From Talinum fruticosum (lineage: Eukaryota > Streptophyta > Magnoliopsida > Caryophyllales > Talinaceae): a DNA stretch of 64,000 bases. The stretch's first letter is position 1; the number at the start of each line of letters is the position of its first letter. The stretch is from NCBI GenBank assembly GCA_021018815.1, contig JAITYX010000041.1, forward strand, positions 4,464,001 to 4,528,000. Direction: 5' to 3'. Shown one piece after another: positions 22,333 to 34,275 of the stretch. The notes under the pieces were generated by a model. That model was given only the letters and a program-made list of their open reading frames with translations, was not told the DNA's origin and did no database searches. A program made the position numbers and the translations under genes.

Positions 22333-22860
22333 TATCGAGAGTGAGAATGCAAAGTAGGAAATGAGTGAGAATGATTATTTATAGAAAAATATTTTCAAAT
22401 GGCTGGAAAGATGATTTGAGTGTCGGTGCTCTCTAATGGTTAGAAGCTGTAATTGCTAGTTCCCAGGTGTAGTGATGAGTCGGCGAGTCCCAACGACTAA
22501 ATTTTTGTTTAGAAACAAGTAGGATAAAGTAAAACGGTTTGTAAAAAACATTATCTAAGATTCTCTATTAATTAGATAACCTCATATATTTGAATGTCGA
22601 TTTTAATTAGAAATGAATTTGACCCAATTAGTCATGTGAGTGCTCGGATAACCAATGACTGGGGCTCGGTTTTATGAAATATCATTATACTTACTAGTCT
22701 ATTAGATATCTCACATTAAAAACACGTTCAACGAAATAACAAGTAATAATTCAATGAAGTAATCACATAATCATGCATTCATCATACCAAGCTCATTTCT
22801 AACAAAGCAAAACTTATCTTCATCTAAAGGCTTAGTGAAAATATCAGCTATTAAAGCTTA

Positions 22861-24302
22861 GGCCCTATTCCATTTAACTTTAGTTTACAACTTTCCTTAC
22901 AATTTCGACAACTTCTTACAATTTATTAGAGTTCCTTACAACTTCTTATAACTCCTTACAACTTCTTAGAGCTCTTTACAACTTCCTACATCTGTTTACA
23001 ACTCGTTACTGACTACACATTATTTTTCACATCAAAACTTGTTGTGAATTTAATTTTTCTACCATTGATGAATTTTTTTTGTTGGTGAATATTTATGGTT
23101 GTATACTAGGGATGGTCGTGGGGTATTGCATGGGGGATATAGCTATACCCACACCCTATTTTCCTTATTCCTATACTCACACTCCCATGCGATATTTTAG
23201 ATATATTAAGTTTATTTGGATAGATGTGTAAGGATTTTGACAATTAATACAAATTGAGTACATTAATTTAATGTTATATCTTAAGCAATTCACAAATAAA
23301 TTCCAACAAATAATTAATTTCAAAAAGTATCATATCCATTAAAGCTAGTTATCATGAACAATATTACAAATATTTTGTGGAAGTTTGAGTTTATGGATGA
23401 ATAGTCTAGTTAAATGTAATGAAATCATTTGAGCTATTTCGGCCTTATTCTATTTAGCATAAGTTATAAGATGTAAGGAGGTCTAAAAATATGTAAGAAG
23501 CTATAAGAAGTATAAATGTTGTATATGATTAGATAAAAACGTTTAATATATTCATATGTGTATTTTTATAGTTACATGCAACATGTCCGTATTTTTATTT
23601 ATGAATTTTACATAATATAGAATTATAAAATTTATGTATTTGTGATGCCAAATGCATATATATCATGTTTAATGATTTTTTTTATCAAAACAAGAAATTA
23701 TGTTTGATATTTATGAAAAAAGTTCTTATAAATGCATAAATAATTTTTATGTAATAGGTAGTTGAAATTACCTTAATTTTACAATTTTAAAATAAATCTT
23801 CTCAACTACTAATTTTAATGGTTGAGGACATTTAATAGTTGAGGACATTTATTTCAAAATTGTAAAATTAAGGCCATTTCAACTATTTATTACATGAAAT
23901 TCATTTATGTATATTTAAAAACTATTTTCATAAATATCAAACGTAATTTTTTAAAAATAAAAAATAAGAAAACAAATCATCAAACTGGCGCATATGCATT
24001 TGGCGATACAAATATATAAATTTTATAATTTACTTTAAATTCATAAATAAAATACAAATATATTGTACATAAATATAAAAATACATTGAACATTTTTATC
24101 AAATCATATACAACATTTTATATTTCTTACAACTCCTTACAGCTCCTTACAGTTTCTTACATCTCTATACGGCTCCTTACAGTTTCTTACATCTCTATAC
24201 AACTCCTTACAGTTTTTGACAACTCTTTATCGCTCCTTACATCTCGCTTCTAACTTTCCTTATATCACCTTACAACTCTTTACAACTAAATACAATAGGG
24301 CC
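22861..24302. mobile_element. PIF/Harbinger-like foldback DNA element (1.44 kb)
   Basis: It has ends GGCCCTATT...AATAGGGCC and a perfect 3-bp target duplication TTA (22858-22860 and 24303-24305). It lies inside copia RNase H sequence that is continuous in the related copy at 5390-5420. TTA duplications are characteristic of PIF/Harbinger and Tourist elements. Both ends carry many CTTACAACTCCTTACAG-like subterminal motifs. The right 860 bp fold back on themselves, and a second left-type terminus (GGCCTTATTCTATTTAG) occurs at 23441. No transposase frame is present, so it is non-autonomous. Confidence 0.8.
23441..24302. repeat. Long imperfect palindrome inside the foldback element
   Basis: The innermost arms 23759-23808 and 23836-23885 are near-perfect reverse complements around a 27-bp loop. 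Pairing continues outward through TTTATGAAAA/TTTTCATAAA-type and AAATGCATATATA-type segments to GGCCTTATT (23441) and AATAGGGCC (24302). The transcript would be one long hairpin. Confidence 0.75.
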
Positions 24303-25038
24303 TTAGTAGGAATAAATTCTAACACAATATCTCTTTTCTCATCATGATCTCTCATAAAATGATACCCGATCTTGATGTAATTTGTATTTGAGTCATGAAC
24401 TGGATTATTTGTTATGATTATTGAAGTTTGATTATCACATTTGATATGGATGGCTGAGAATTTTAGTCCAATATGTTTTAAGTGTTGCTTGATCTATAGG
24501 AAAATAGCACAACTAGCTCCTCGTAGCTATGTACTCAACTTCAGCAGCGAGATAGAGCGACCGAGTTCTGGTTCTTAGAGTGCCAAGAGATCAAGGACCT
24601 GTCTAAGGGATTGACAAGTTCCCGATGTACTCTTCCTATCAATTTTGTATCCAGTATAATCAGTATCTAAGTAGTCACTTAGGGTTAGACTTGAGTCTTT
24701 GGAATACTGGAGACCAAGTGACTGAGTGCCTGTAAGATATCTAAATATTCTCTTCACTATAGTGAGACGAGATTCCTTTGGGTCATCTTGAAATCTTGCA
24801 TAAAGGCATACACTGAACATGATATAGGACCTATTAGAAGTTAGGTAAAGAAATCCAATCATACCTCTATAGATTTTCCGATCTACTCACTTACCCACCT
24901 CATCCGAGTCCAATTTTGTGTTGTTGGCCATTGGTGTAGCTATTGGTTTTACATCTTGAGGCTTGTACTTATTTAGCAACTCTTTCACATACTTGGTCTA
25001 ATGAACATAAATTCCATAATTTTGTTGTTTGATTTACA

Positions 25039-26449
25039 AATGTAACAAGGGCAAGTGCAAGTACCTTTACGGGATTAGATCCAGGATCATTGAAATCCAG
25101 TTGGGTCACAATCTCTTTCATATATTGAAGAATGTAGAGGCCACACTCCACGTTCCCCGATTGTTTATGGCACTACAATATCAAAATAGATGCCCAACAC
25201 ATGAAAAATTAATTAGTAGTTATATAGCAAGTAATTTCACTGGAAATGAAATTTAATTTAAAACCGAGCATGGGAATCTCACCTTTACATCCACAACACT
25301 TGGGAGTTTTGCCTTACATGAGCCTCTCGAGCCTCCCAAATAGCCATACACTCCGAGCGTACTATTTTTCAATCGGATGAAAAACAATTGAAATATAGAT
25401 CATGTATTGTTGAAATATATCATAAAAGGATGCATACAACATACAATTGAAAAGAATATTTAACAAAAGCAATGGAAATGAGTAAGTACTGAACTCAAGA
25501 GTCGAGTACTATTCTGATATATTTCCGCACAGTCCGAACCTCGATGATCGAGCCGGTGTGTGACGTTACTCCTCGGATATATAGCAGCAAGCATCGAGTG
25601 GGTTCTACATAGGCACAAATAACTTATATAAAAATATAATTCTTAATCCATTAGAACTCCATTTAAGTTATTTGTATACTTACCTCTCCTTGAATGGTGC
25701 CAAGTAACATGTTTTTCGCGTCTTATATATAGTTAGAAATGAACCGACCTTAACTCGACCTTCCATATGCTTGAATGGCCTCAAGACCGATAAACCGAAC
25801 AAAATTGATTCCTATTGAACAAGCCATCTCGTGAAGCAAACTATTACATATTAATTGTACATATATAGTTAGAAATGAAAATTAATAGTTGAATGAACTT
25901 ATATATAGTAGCTCCACATCATGAAAAACGTAATGAGTGGTCGCGCCGATGGGCCAGTAACAAAACCGTTGACCACTTTGTCAACGAGTGTGAGGTACGA
26001 TGATTGGATCGACAACTCATAGGTGCCTTTCCCTTGCATATCTTTTACCATCCTCATCTTCACCTGATCCTCTAAGAGCAAGTGCCCCATGAACGATGGC
26101 ACCTGGCTACACTAGGTAAACAACACCCGTTGCCACAAAATGATGTAGACGAGGGTGATGAGAAGCTAGCATGCACTACACCGGTTGCATAAGAATTACG
26201 CATACGAATTAGAATCACAAGATAACCCTTGAGAGACAACTTAAACTATCAAGAATCCTAAAAAATGGACAGAATTTCCCCTTAAAAGTCAACATTTCCT
26301 CGGGATAGCGGCCTTCATCCGAACAACAACAACAACAAACAACAACTAATTACTCAATGACTACACGTCGGAGTTCCACAACAACCAAAGTATATACACC
26401 ATTCATTCAACAAATATACACCAATAAGTAGTCAAAATAAAAGCATGCA
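25039..26449 (-). pseudogene. CACTA-encoded Ulp1-like protease remnant (exons)
   Basis: On the minus strand an exon at about 25171-25062 reads KQSGNVECGLYILQYMKEIV. This is the catalytic-cysteine motif (ECGYY) of Ulp1/SENP-type C48 proteases found in CACTA and Mutator elements. It is bounded by an acceptor-like TTTGATATTGTAG and a donor-like AAG|GTACTTG. Upstream pieces read MLLGTIQGE and CLLLYIRGV (about 25710-25590) and a 67-residue frame at 26102-25899 (FMGHLLLEDQV...VVNGFV). Stops interrupt parts, and the His/Asp residues are not clearly seen. It ends abruptly at copia sequence (25038) and is split from its 5' exons by the CACTA element at 26450. Confidence 0.55.
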
Positions 26450-26499
26450 CACTACTACATATACCACTTTTAACGATGTGTCTTTAACGACGGTTAAAA

Positions 26500-26700
26500 G
26501 GACAAACCGTCATAAAAAATGGACCGAGTGGCAATTTTGTAAATAAAAGGCGTTCGAAGCACATAGAACAACGGTTCTTTGAGATGAACTGTCGTCATAT
26601 GTATTGAGCATTTTTTATGACAGTTCTTTCACAGAACCATCGTCATATATCACATATGACGACGGTCTGCGTGAAAGAACCGTCGTCAAATGTCTTTCGG
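26500..26700. repeat. Left subterminal palindromic repeats of CACTA A
   Basis: Copies of CATATGACGACGGTTCT and its complement AGAACCGTCGTCA alternate (for example 26577-26600, 26628-26655, 26655-26695). Subterminal repeats of this kind are the usual TNPA binding sites in CACTA elements. Matching copies lie at 32505-32720. Confidence 0.75.
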
Positions 26701-28014
26701 AACAATCTAAAAACTTGAGAACATACCTGTTATTTCCATGCCCATTTCATCTCGCTATCTACTCTCGGTCTTATCATTCTCCACAGTTCACTCTCATCTA
26801 GCACTACTCGGATCTAGATCCGCTCGAGTCACCGGTAAGTTATCATCGCTGTTGTTCCACTTGTTGTTCAATTTTGTTTTTGCTCACTCTTTATCTCCCC
26901 TCTTTCTTGTAGCTATGTTAGTATTCGCATCGGTGGCTGGGTGTGTTTCGAGGTGAATCCTCCCGCTCATTGTCTCCGTTGTAACCTTTGTTCTTACGGT
27001 ATAAATCTTTATCCTTTCTTATTTTTTACTTTAAGTTATTTACAAGATTTATATAGTTAAATGTTCTATTTAGAGTAATTATGTGAATGTTGAGAATGTG
27101 GGTGATGTTGAGATTATTGAAATGGTTAATCTTCGTTGAAAATGTTAAATATTGAGAATGTGGGTAAAATTTGTTTAGTTTATTAAGTTAGAAATTCGTG
27201 AAATGTTAGAGATTTTGAGAAATAGGTTTAGGATTTTAGGATTTAATTTATAGGGAAATAGAATGATAGTTAATGATGGTAAATTGAAATAATGTATCCA
27301 AAATTGTTTAGGGTTTTAGAGAAATAGAAAGATAATTTGCACATAGGGCCATCCCTAAAAACTTGTTACTAACTACTAGGGCTTTATTGTTTTTCTATAT
27401 AATTCGATTAAGGGCATGCTTCATTAAATTATTGTATGCATTTCATAAGCTTAGAGAACCCGTTCAAACATCTCGTACATAAGTAGTTATCCTAGATTGC
27501 AATACGTGCAAAAATGTGCGTATAGTGTTTAGGATATTAGCTTAGTATGTCTAGGGTTTTGAATTGTCCGTGTTGGACAGTTTGAGAATAATATGATAAT
27601 AGGTTGTGTGGCTATTGTAATCTTATCATAAATTTGACAAGATATCACGGTGCTCATTTCCCTCTCGTTCTTCGGGTGTAATTATGTTGACGATGAGTAT
27701 GATGTGTGTCTTTACTTATGTTACCATACAATTAAGTAAGGATATACACATTAGCCACTTTGTTTTCATATGTTGTACTTCAAGGATTAAGGGAAATGGT
27801 ACCGGAATGTTGTCAAATGTATGATAGGATTTTGCTACATGGTCTAGGGTCATATTATTCTTAAATGGGTTTAGGACCATCTATCCTTGTAGAAGGATCT
27901 TAGGCTCATGTCATATTATGTGTGCGTAAGTACGTAATTATTGAACTACATGTGGTGAATTACTTCTCGTGTTTATGGGTAAGGTATGGATCTAGCATGG
28001 GTTAATAGCGATAA

Positions 28015-31000
28015 GAGGAGTGTAGAATATCATGATGGTGTTAACAACTTCCTAGAGATTGCCATCGAACATGCCGCTAAATTCGGAGAACAGTCCATAT
28101 TCTATTCGTGTTTAAGGTGTTTTAACTCCTCTAGATTGCCCCTAAGGTTGTAAAAGGTCACCTATATCGGCATGGGTTTAACAAAACTTATAAAGTGTGG
28201 GTATGGCATGGAGAGGAGGAGTCGTGTGTGGATAATGTCATTCGAGAGGAAGATGAAGGGTATGATGAAAATAAAGCCAGCAGTAGTATGGAATTAGAAG
28301 ATCAACCTCGAAGATCTAGTTCGTGGAGAAGAACATTAGTTAGTCGATCAACCACATGTATTGGAGCAATTGTTAGCCGATTGATCAACCACATGTATTG
28401 GAGCAATTGTTAGCCGATTTCGAGAAGCATCTTTACCCGGGTGTGATAAGTATACCTGTTTATTAGTTGTGTTGAGGTTGATGAACTTAAAAACGGTTAA
28501 TGGTTGGAGTGATAAAAGTTTCACGAGACTTGCTGAGTGTGCTTAATGATATACTCACACAAAGCAATGTCCTTCACAACCGTACATATGAGGTGAAGAG
28601 GATGTTCTATCCTATGGGCATGGGCTATAAGAAGATACATGCCTGCTCAAACGATTGCATATTGTACCGAAAAAACATGCACATAGACACGAATGTCCTA
28701 AGTGTGGTGTTCCTCGATACAAAATGAAATACATCGACAGAGAGAGTGTTGACGAGACCTCCCAAAAGGGGTTGTGGTACTTGCCGATAATACCAAGGTT
28801 TAAGCGCTTGTTTTCAAGTGCAACTAAGGCTAGGAACTTGACGTGGCATGCCGACATAAGAGTCTCGTGATGACAAGCTATGTTACTTCGTCTATTCTCC
28901 TCAATAGACGAAGATCGATTCAATGTTCCTAGAATTTGGTAGGGAAGTAGGGAATCTATATATGTCTAGGTCTTTGTACGAACGAAATAAACCTCCAAGG
29001 TGACCTTAGTAGCAAGCATAGTAGTTGGCCCATTCGTTTGGTTATCTACAACCTACCATTCTCGTTGTGTATGAAGCACAAGTACATTACGTTGTTAATG
29101 CTCATTTTTGGGCCTAAACAACCGAGAAATGACATAAATGCATACTTGGTGCCTCTTGTTGAAGATTTCAAGCTTTTGTGGGATGAAGGTTTTTCGGTTT
29201 ACGATGTATACCATCAAGAGCAATTTACATTGCGAGCTACGATCTTCACCACAATCCATGACTTCCCGCGTATGAAAACTTATCCGGATACACCGGCAAT
29301 AGCCACAAGGCATGCCCCATTTGTGCAGAGGGTAATTGCTCCTATCAACTTAAGCGAGAAAAAAGACGGCCTATCTTGGACACCAAAAGTTTCTTCCCTT
29401 TTCCCATCAATATCGTAAGAAAAAGAAGGCTTTCAATGGTAAAATCGAGATGGATTTTGCTCCAACTTCATTAACGAACATCAAATATATGAGCAAGTAA
29501 AGGATCTTGATGTGGAGTTCGGCAAGCCATATCGACGTTAATCCGAAAACGCCGTGTGGAAAAAGAGATCAATATTTTTTATCATCCATATTGGAAAGAG
29601 TTGTATGTGAGACACAGTCTTGATGTAATGCATATAGAGAAAAACATATATGGAAGTCTCATTGGCACTCTTCCGAACATACCGCGGAAGACCAAAGACG
29701 GACATAAAGCACGACTCAATATATTTAAAATGGGAATACGGGAGGAATTAGCACCACAACCAAACGGAAAGATAACATATTTGCCTCTGGCATCTTACAC
29801 ATTGAGTAGAAAGGAAAACAACATTTGTATGAGACCTTGAAGAAACCGAAAGTGCCATAGGGATATTCTTCAAACATCGGTAGACTCGCTTCAATGTCCG
29901 ATTGTACACTAATCGGTCTTAAATCTCACGATTGTCATGCTTTGATGCAACAAATACTGCTGATTGTTATCCGAGCCGTGATGCCGAAACATGTAAGATA
30001 GGCGATCACAAGACTTTGGTTCTTCTTCAATGCCATATGCAGCAAAATTGTTGATTTGGAGAAATTGGATGATCTTCGGTGCGACGTGATCGTTACATTG
30101 TGCCAACTTGAGATGTACTTCCCACCTTCTTTTTTGATATCATGGTGCACCTAGTTGTCCATTTGGTGAGAGAAGTGCGATTCTATGGCCCAATTTTTTA
30201 CCGATGGATGTACCCTTTTGAGCGTTTCATGAAAATTCTCAAAGGGTATGTTAGAAATCGATACCAAAAAAAGCGTGCATTGTTAAGGCATACACAGCTG
30301 AGGAGTGTATCAAGTTTTGCTTGTGAATACTACCCCTAAATAGAAGAACTTGGTATTCCAAAACATCAATTTATGGGGAAGATCGGTGGGCAAGGGAAAA
30401 TGAGGCTGACAGTTCTAACAATCAGTCCGGATATGAGGGATCAAACACATCCTTATATTCTACAAACAAGCAATAAAGTGCATTCGTTCATTGATGAGAT
30501 GTGGGTATTGGCCCATCATAATCGCACATTTGTCAACTGGTTCAAAGATAGAGTGATCACTATCCAATTGGAAGAATCAAGAGAATGTATCTCACAAACA
30601 GTGAGTCAACTTGGCTAGAGGGCCGCAATTGGAAGTCATATCTTACCATGGGTGTGACATCAATGGATACTCTTTCTACACAAAGAGCCGGGACAATAGG
30701 AGCACGTCACAAAATAGTGGGGTCACATTGGAGGCTCATGCACTTCATGTTTCCAGCTCTAAGGACAAAAATCCTATTGTAGCTAAAATGTCATACTATG
30801 GTGTCATTGAGGAGATATGGGAGCTAGACTATGTTGACTTCCGTGAGCCCGTTTTCCGGTGCAAATTGGTGGACAATAACAATGGTGTTCGAGTTGATGT
30901 GATGGGATTCACGATGGTCGATCTCACAAGAGAAGAGCCAAAAGAGGATCAATTCGTTATGGCATCCCAAGCAAGACAAGTGTTCTACGTTGAGGACCCG

Positions 31001-31243
31001 ACCAATGATAAGTGGTATATTGTTCTTCAAGGGAAGAGGCATGTTGCTAGTGGGGATGGTGAAGATGTGTGTGAGTTTGTTGAGGAGACCCCATCCTTCT
31101 CCTTGGGAATGCCCGTCGAAAATAAGGATCCTAATTTTGAAGAATTGTATTTAAGGTTTGGCTATCAAAAGGGCTTATATATTGAATATAAGTCTAAAGG
31201 AGGGGAAAAAAGGCATAAATCATATATTATATCAACTCGGTAA
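28015..31243 (+). pseudogene. Degenerate TNP2-type CACTA transposase
   Basis: The domains appear in family order. The transposase-associated domain is at 28018-28220 (VEYHDGVNNFLEIA, SCLRCFN, GFNKTYKVWVWHGEE). TNP2 proper is at 28500-29420 (HACSNDCILYR, HECPKCG, LPFSLCMKHKYITLLMLIFGP, NDINAYLVPLVEDF, TIHDFP) and 29556-29830 (YWKELYVRHSLDVMHIEKN, GTLPNIPRKTKDG). A DUF4218-type piece is at 30142-30340 (HLVREVRFYGPIF..WMYPFERFMK). A DUF4216-type piece is at 30611-31100 (YSFYTKSRDN, YYGVIEEIWELDY). The full enzyme cuts and joins CACTA ends in the nucleus. At least six frame changes or stops make this copy dead. Confidence 0.85.
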
Positions 31244-31370
31244 GAATATTAATTTTATTTCGAATGATATCCAATACTCGTTGCTTGTTTTACAAACTGC
31301 AGACTTGCTTTTCGTTATTTTTTACTTGTAATATTCATGTAAACAACCGATTTATTCGATTAGGATCAAA

Positions 31371-31757
31371 ATAAGGACTAAGTCTGTCCAGGGTAGAAGA
31401 TTATCATTCAATGAGGGCTGTCATTCACATAATATTTCTTGTGAATAATTGTTGCTTAATACACTTTTCTCGGTTTTGGTTGCTAAACTCAACTCCCGCT
31501 TAATGTTTTCCTCAATTTTTATGTTGTAGAACCTCGACCCCTACACGAACTTCAAGAAGCAAAATAAGGACTAAGCTTTACAATGGAAGGGTAGAAGGTC
31601 CTTATTCAATGAGGATAAAAAGACTAAGCCTTTACTGGTAGTTTCTTGTGCATATTTCATGTGAATAATTGTTGCTTAACACTTTTCTCAATTTTAGTTG
31701 CTAATCTCTGCTCCGACTTAATGTTTTCCACAGTTATTAAGTTGGTTATTGTCCAGT
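31371..31757. repeat. 193-bp tandem duplication in CACTA A 3' region
   Basis: ATAAGGACTAAG starts at 31371 and again at 31564. Both copies share GGTAGAAG..., GTGAATAATTGTTGCTTA and ACTTAATGTTTTCC in the same order, with many differences. It is non-coding and just downstream of the transposase. Confidence 0.7.
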
Positions 31758-31957
31758 CTACCTTCTACAAAAACTCCAAGCGAGTAGTACATGTATAAGA
31801 GGTTTGGACAATGACAAAGGAAATAGAGGTTGCTGGTGAGATGTCTTGTTTATGTATTCCTTTTTCAGTACTTATGTCAAAAATTCCATCTCTTTCTCCT
31901 AAAATTTTGTAATTTAAACGATTTCAATATTTATTCCAAAGGTTCATCTCTATTTGC

Positions 31958-32160
31958 CTAAAGTGATGCTTTTTAGTAGATTGAGTTATGTGATTGTTTT
32001 CATGACTATATTGCTTGCTTGGAGTTCATGCAGAGGTAGAGTGGACTGCAAATATGATGTATGTGTGTTGTCTAGGCTACCTCTGCAACAACTCCAAGCA
32101 AGCAATATCGTCATAAAGACAATCACATAACTAAATCTACTACAAAAGCATCACTTTAAG
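31958..32160. repeat. Long hairpin (82-84 bp arms, 37-bp loop)
   Basis: Arm 31958-32039 (CTAAAGTGATGC...GCAGAGGTAG) is the near-perfect reverse complement of 32077-32160 (CTACCTCTGC...GCATCACTTTAAG). Weaker pairing continues outside it (CATCTCTATTT at 31945 with AAATAGAGATT at 32163). It lies between the transposase remnant and the right subterminal repeats. A transcript would fold into a perfect-type small-RNA precursor. Confidence 0.85.
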
Positions 32161-32504
32161 AAAATAGAGATTTTCATTGGGGCAAACACATTGAAATCAG
32201 TTTATACCACAATATTTCAAGAGGACATATGAACTTTTCACATTAAATAGTTAAAGAAAAGTACTCTTTATATTATTATTTTCACATCATTGTAATATAT
32301 CTTTGCTTGACCTTAATTTGAAATATGAAAATGTATTGCGAACTTGTTCGAGATGGAACTTTGTTGTGGTTGTAGTAAATTGGAAATTTTTTTATGTTGG
32401 AAAATTGAGGTTGTTGGTTTGTTACTTGTGTAAATTGTGATGTATTTTGGAGTGTATTTTGTACATTGGGACGGAAAACAAAAAAAAAAACTATTAAAAA
32501 TACA

Positions 32505-32720
32505 GACATATGACGATGGTTCTTACATTAGAACTGTCGTCATATGCCCTGCCTAATCATTTTGGCAATTTTCTGCGCAAGGCCTATGGCGACGGTTCTA
32601 ATGTAACAACCGTCGTCATAGGTAACTATATGACGACGGTTCTTTATGAAAAACCGTCGTCATATAGTAACCTATGACAACGATTTCTACATTAAAACCA
32701 GCGTCATAGGTTGTCTTTGA
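32505..32720. repeat. Right subterminal palindromic repeats of CACTA A
   Basis: CATATGACGATGGTTCT, ATGACGACGGTTCTTTATG and AAAACCGTCGTCATATAG alternate in inverted pairs. These are the counterparts of 26500-26700. Confidence 0.75.
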
Positions 32721-32837
32721 CTACAGTTGCTAAACCATAGTAAAAGATGCTACATACAATAATGGCCACATACACGACGCTAACTAACCGTCATTAAAGG
32801 TCATTTTTTACCGTAGTTAAAAGTGGGTCCTGTAGTG

Positions 32838-34275
32838 ACATTCCGATCGAGATAGGAAAATCTTAATTACCTCGGATATATCTTCGAGTTGGTCGAAGGG
32901 TAAGCTCCATTTTGAGGTCGTCGGTGTATCGGGGTGAGTATTGACCTTTTGCATCACATAACTCTTCCAAGTTAAGTGTCGAGATGCCCATCTTGATAAA
33001 GTACTCCATGAATCGTGTTGTCATTCTCTCCCCACCCGGGCCACTTGGGAAGCGAATTTAGAATCTACTTGCGAAATCATTGCCTCGATATCCACTTGGT
33101 TGGAAGAGATGGGGCGCTTCTTTCTAGCCCCCAATTACTCAACTATCCCCATCTTCCCACCGACGTCTCGAACACGACAGGAATGCTCATCTCTTTCTAG
33201 GGCCAAGGTTAAGTTGTCTCTCCTCCCGGTGGTGTAAGCAACTTTTGAAGTCGAGGTATGTTTACAAAAACTCCTGTAAGAAGAACATAAATTATCATTG
33301 GACAATTCATATATTAACTCATCCTTTGCGATAGTGATCTACAAAGGATTTATGATGGCACCTTCATTGGATCCGCTTTTTAGTTGTTCAACCTTCGCTT
33401 TTACAACTTCTCCTCTACTTTCGTGTATCCATCACGTGACATCATTTGGGGATACGCGTTGCTCTTAATCCTCTTCCGATTTGCATCACCTTGTGCCGCG
33501 TAAGTAATTAAGACAACAAAATACCCTAAATAAGACTAAAAATTTTATTCTAAAGAAATTAACTCTAATGAAATATTCGTAAATAAGACTTATAAAAAAA
33601 GAGAACAAATGTCAAATTATCTTGTGTTCCGGAATGGAAACATATGCTTCAAACTTCTTCCAATCCTCTTTGGTGAAGTTGTAGATCTTCCATGGTTACC
33701 TTCTGCCTTAATCCCCCTTGTTTTATAGACCCAAACAGCGGCAATATGAGACTTGAAGTTTCTAAATTTCTCTACCTCGACATGAGGGTCTTGTGTTTCA
33801 CCAATGGCGGATCCGATTCCTTAACATCCAAGTTGAACGTTTTCTAAACCACAAGAAATACATGCATTCGTATTAACCATTTACACTAAGTGTCAATTCT
33901 AATTGAGATGTAGTGCATTTACCTATATATTATTCCAAAGGTTTTCCTTAACCGATTATGGGATTGTGCTCCAATGAGTGTAGTTGATGTTCACGTGTGT
34001 GTAGGTTGTCGCACCAACATAGCTTATGAAACGAGTTGTGTGCTCACCTACAGGGTTATGGTGTTCATCCAATTGGACTTGGGGTAAGGAGAATTAGATC
34101 TTCTCTGCCATATGCCAACTTCTCCTTCTTCATCATTATTCGTGCTCTCGTCCGCTTTGTAACTTTGCAAGGATCCTGCTGCTACATTTTAAACCTAATT
34201 AAAAAGAAAAAAATGGAAAACAAAGATTTGTTTAGAAACCCAAAAAATAATGAGCTTAATCAAAGGTGGTTTAGG
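32838..34275 (-). pseudogene. CACTA C TNPA/Ptta-like remnant (5' exons of the Ulp1 gene)
   Basis: Minus-strand pieces read IYNFTKEDWKKFEAYVSIPEHKI (about 33690-33625), ANRKRIKSNAYPQMMSRDGYTKVEE (about 33490-33420) and MGISTLNLEELCDAKGQYSPRYTDDLKMELT (about 32990-32900). W.KF....S.E and the NR...N.YP...G..GY pattern are those of plant Ptta/En/Spm (TNPA-like) proteins, which bind subterminal repeats. The pieces are separated by introns or frame breaks. They lie upstream of the Ulp1-like exons (26449-25039) once CACTA A is removed. I infer one fused gene, now broken. Confidence 0.5.

Larger units (their letters stand above)
22700..25038 (-). pseudogene. Ty1/copia pol remnant (late RT and RNase H), antisense
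   Basis: On the minus strand it begins with an IKQQNYGIYVHQTKYVKELL-type block (about 25033-24975). Next come KPIATPMANNTKLDSDE (about 24950-24900) and the RNase H start GFLYLTSNRSYIMFSVCLYARFQDDPKES (24860-24770). It continues with FRYLTGTQSLGLQYSKDS and SDYLDTDYTG (the RNase H aspartate region) and ends around 22770. The 3' part is interrupted by the foldback element 22861-24302. Upstream RT and integrase are missing, because at 25039 the sequence switches to Ulp1-like CACTA sequence. It is inactive and in the same family as 5331-8060. Confidence 0.8.
26450..32837 (+). mobile_element. CACTA element A (6.4 kb), inside CACTA element C
   Basis: Its left end CACTACTACATATACCACTT and right end AAGTGGGTCCTGTAGTG are inverted copies (CACTAC...CCACTTTTAAC). 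The flanking trinucleotides GCA (26447-26449) and ACA (32838-32840) fit a 3-bp duplication with one change. Palindromic CGACGGTTCT-type subterminal repeats occupy both ends. It encodes a degenerate TNP2 transposase in plus orientation. The flanks on both sides belong to a minus-strand CACTA element, so this one came later. Confidence 0.85.
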
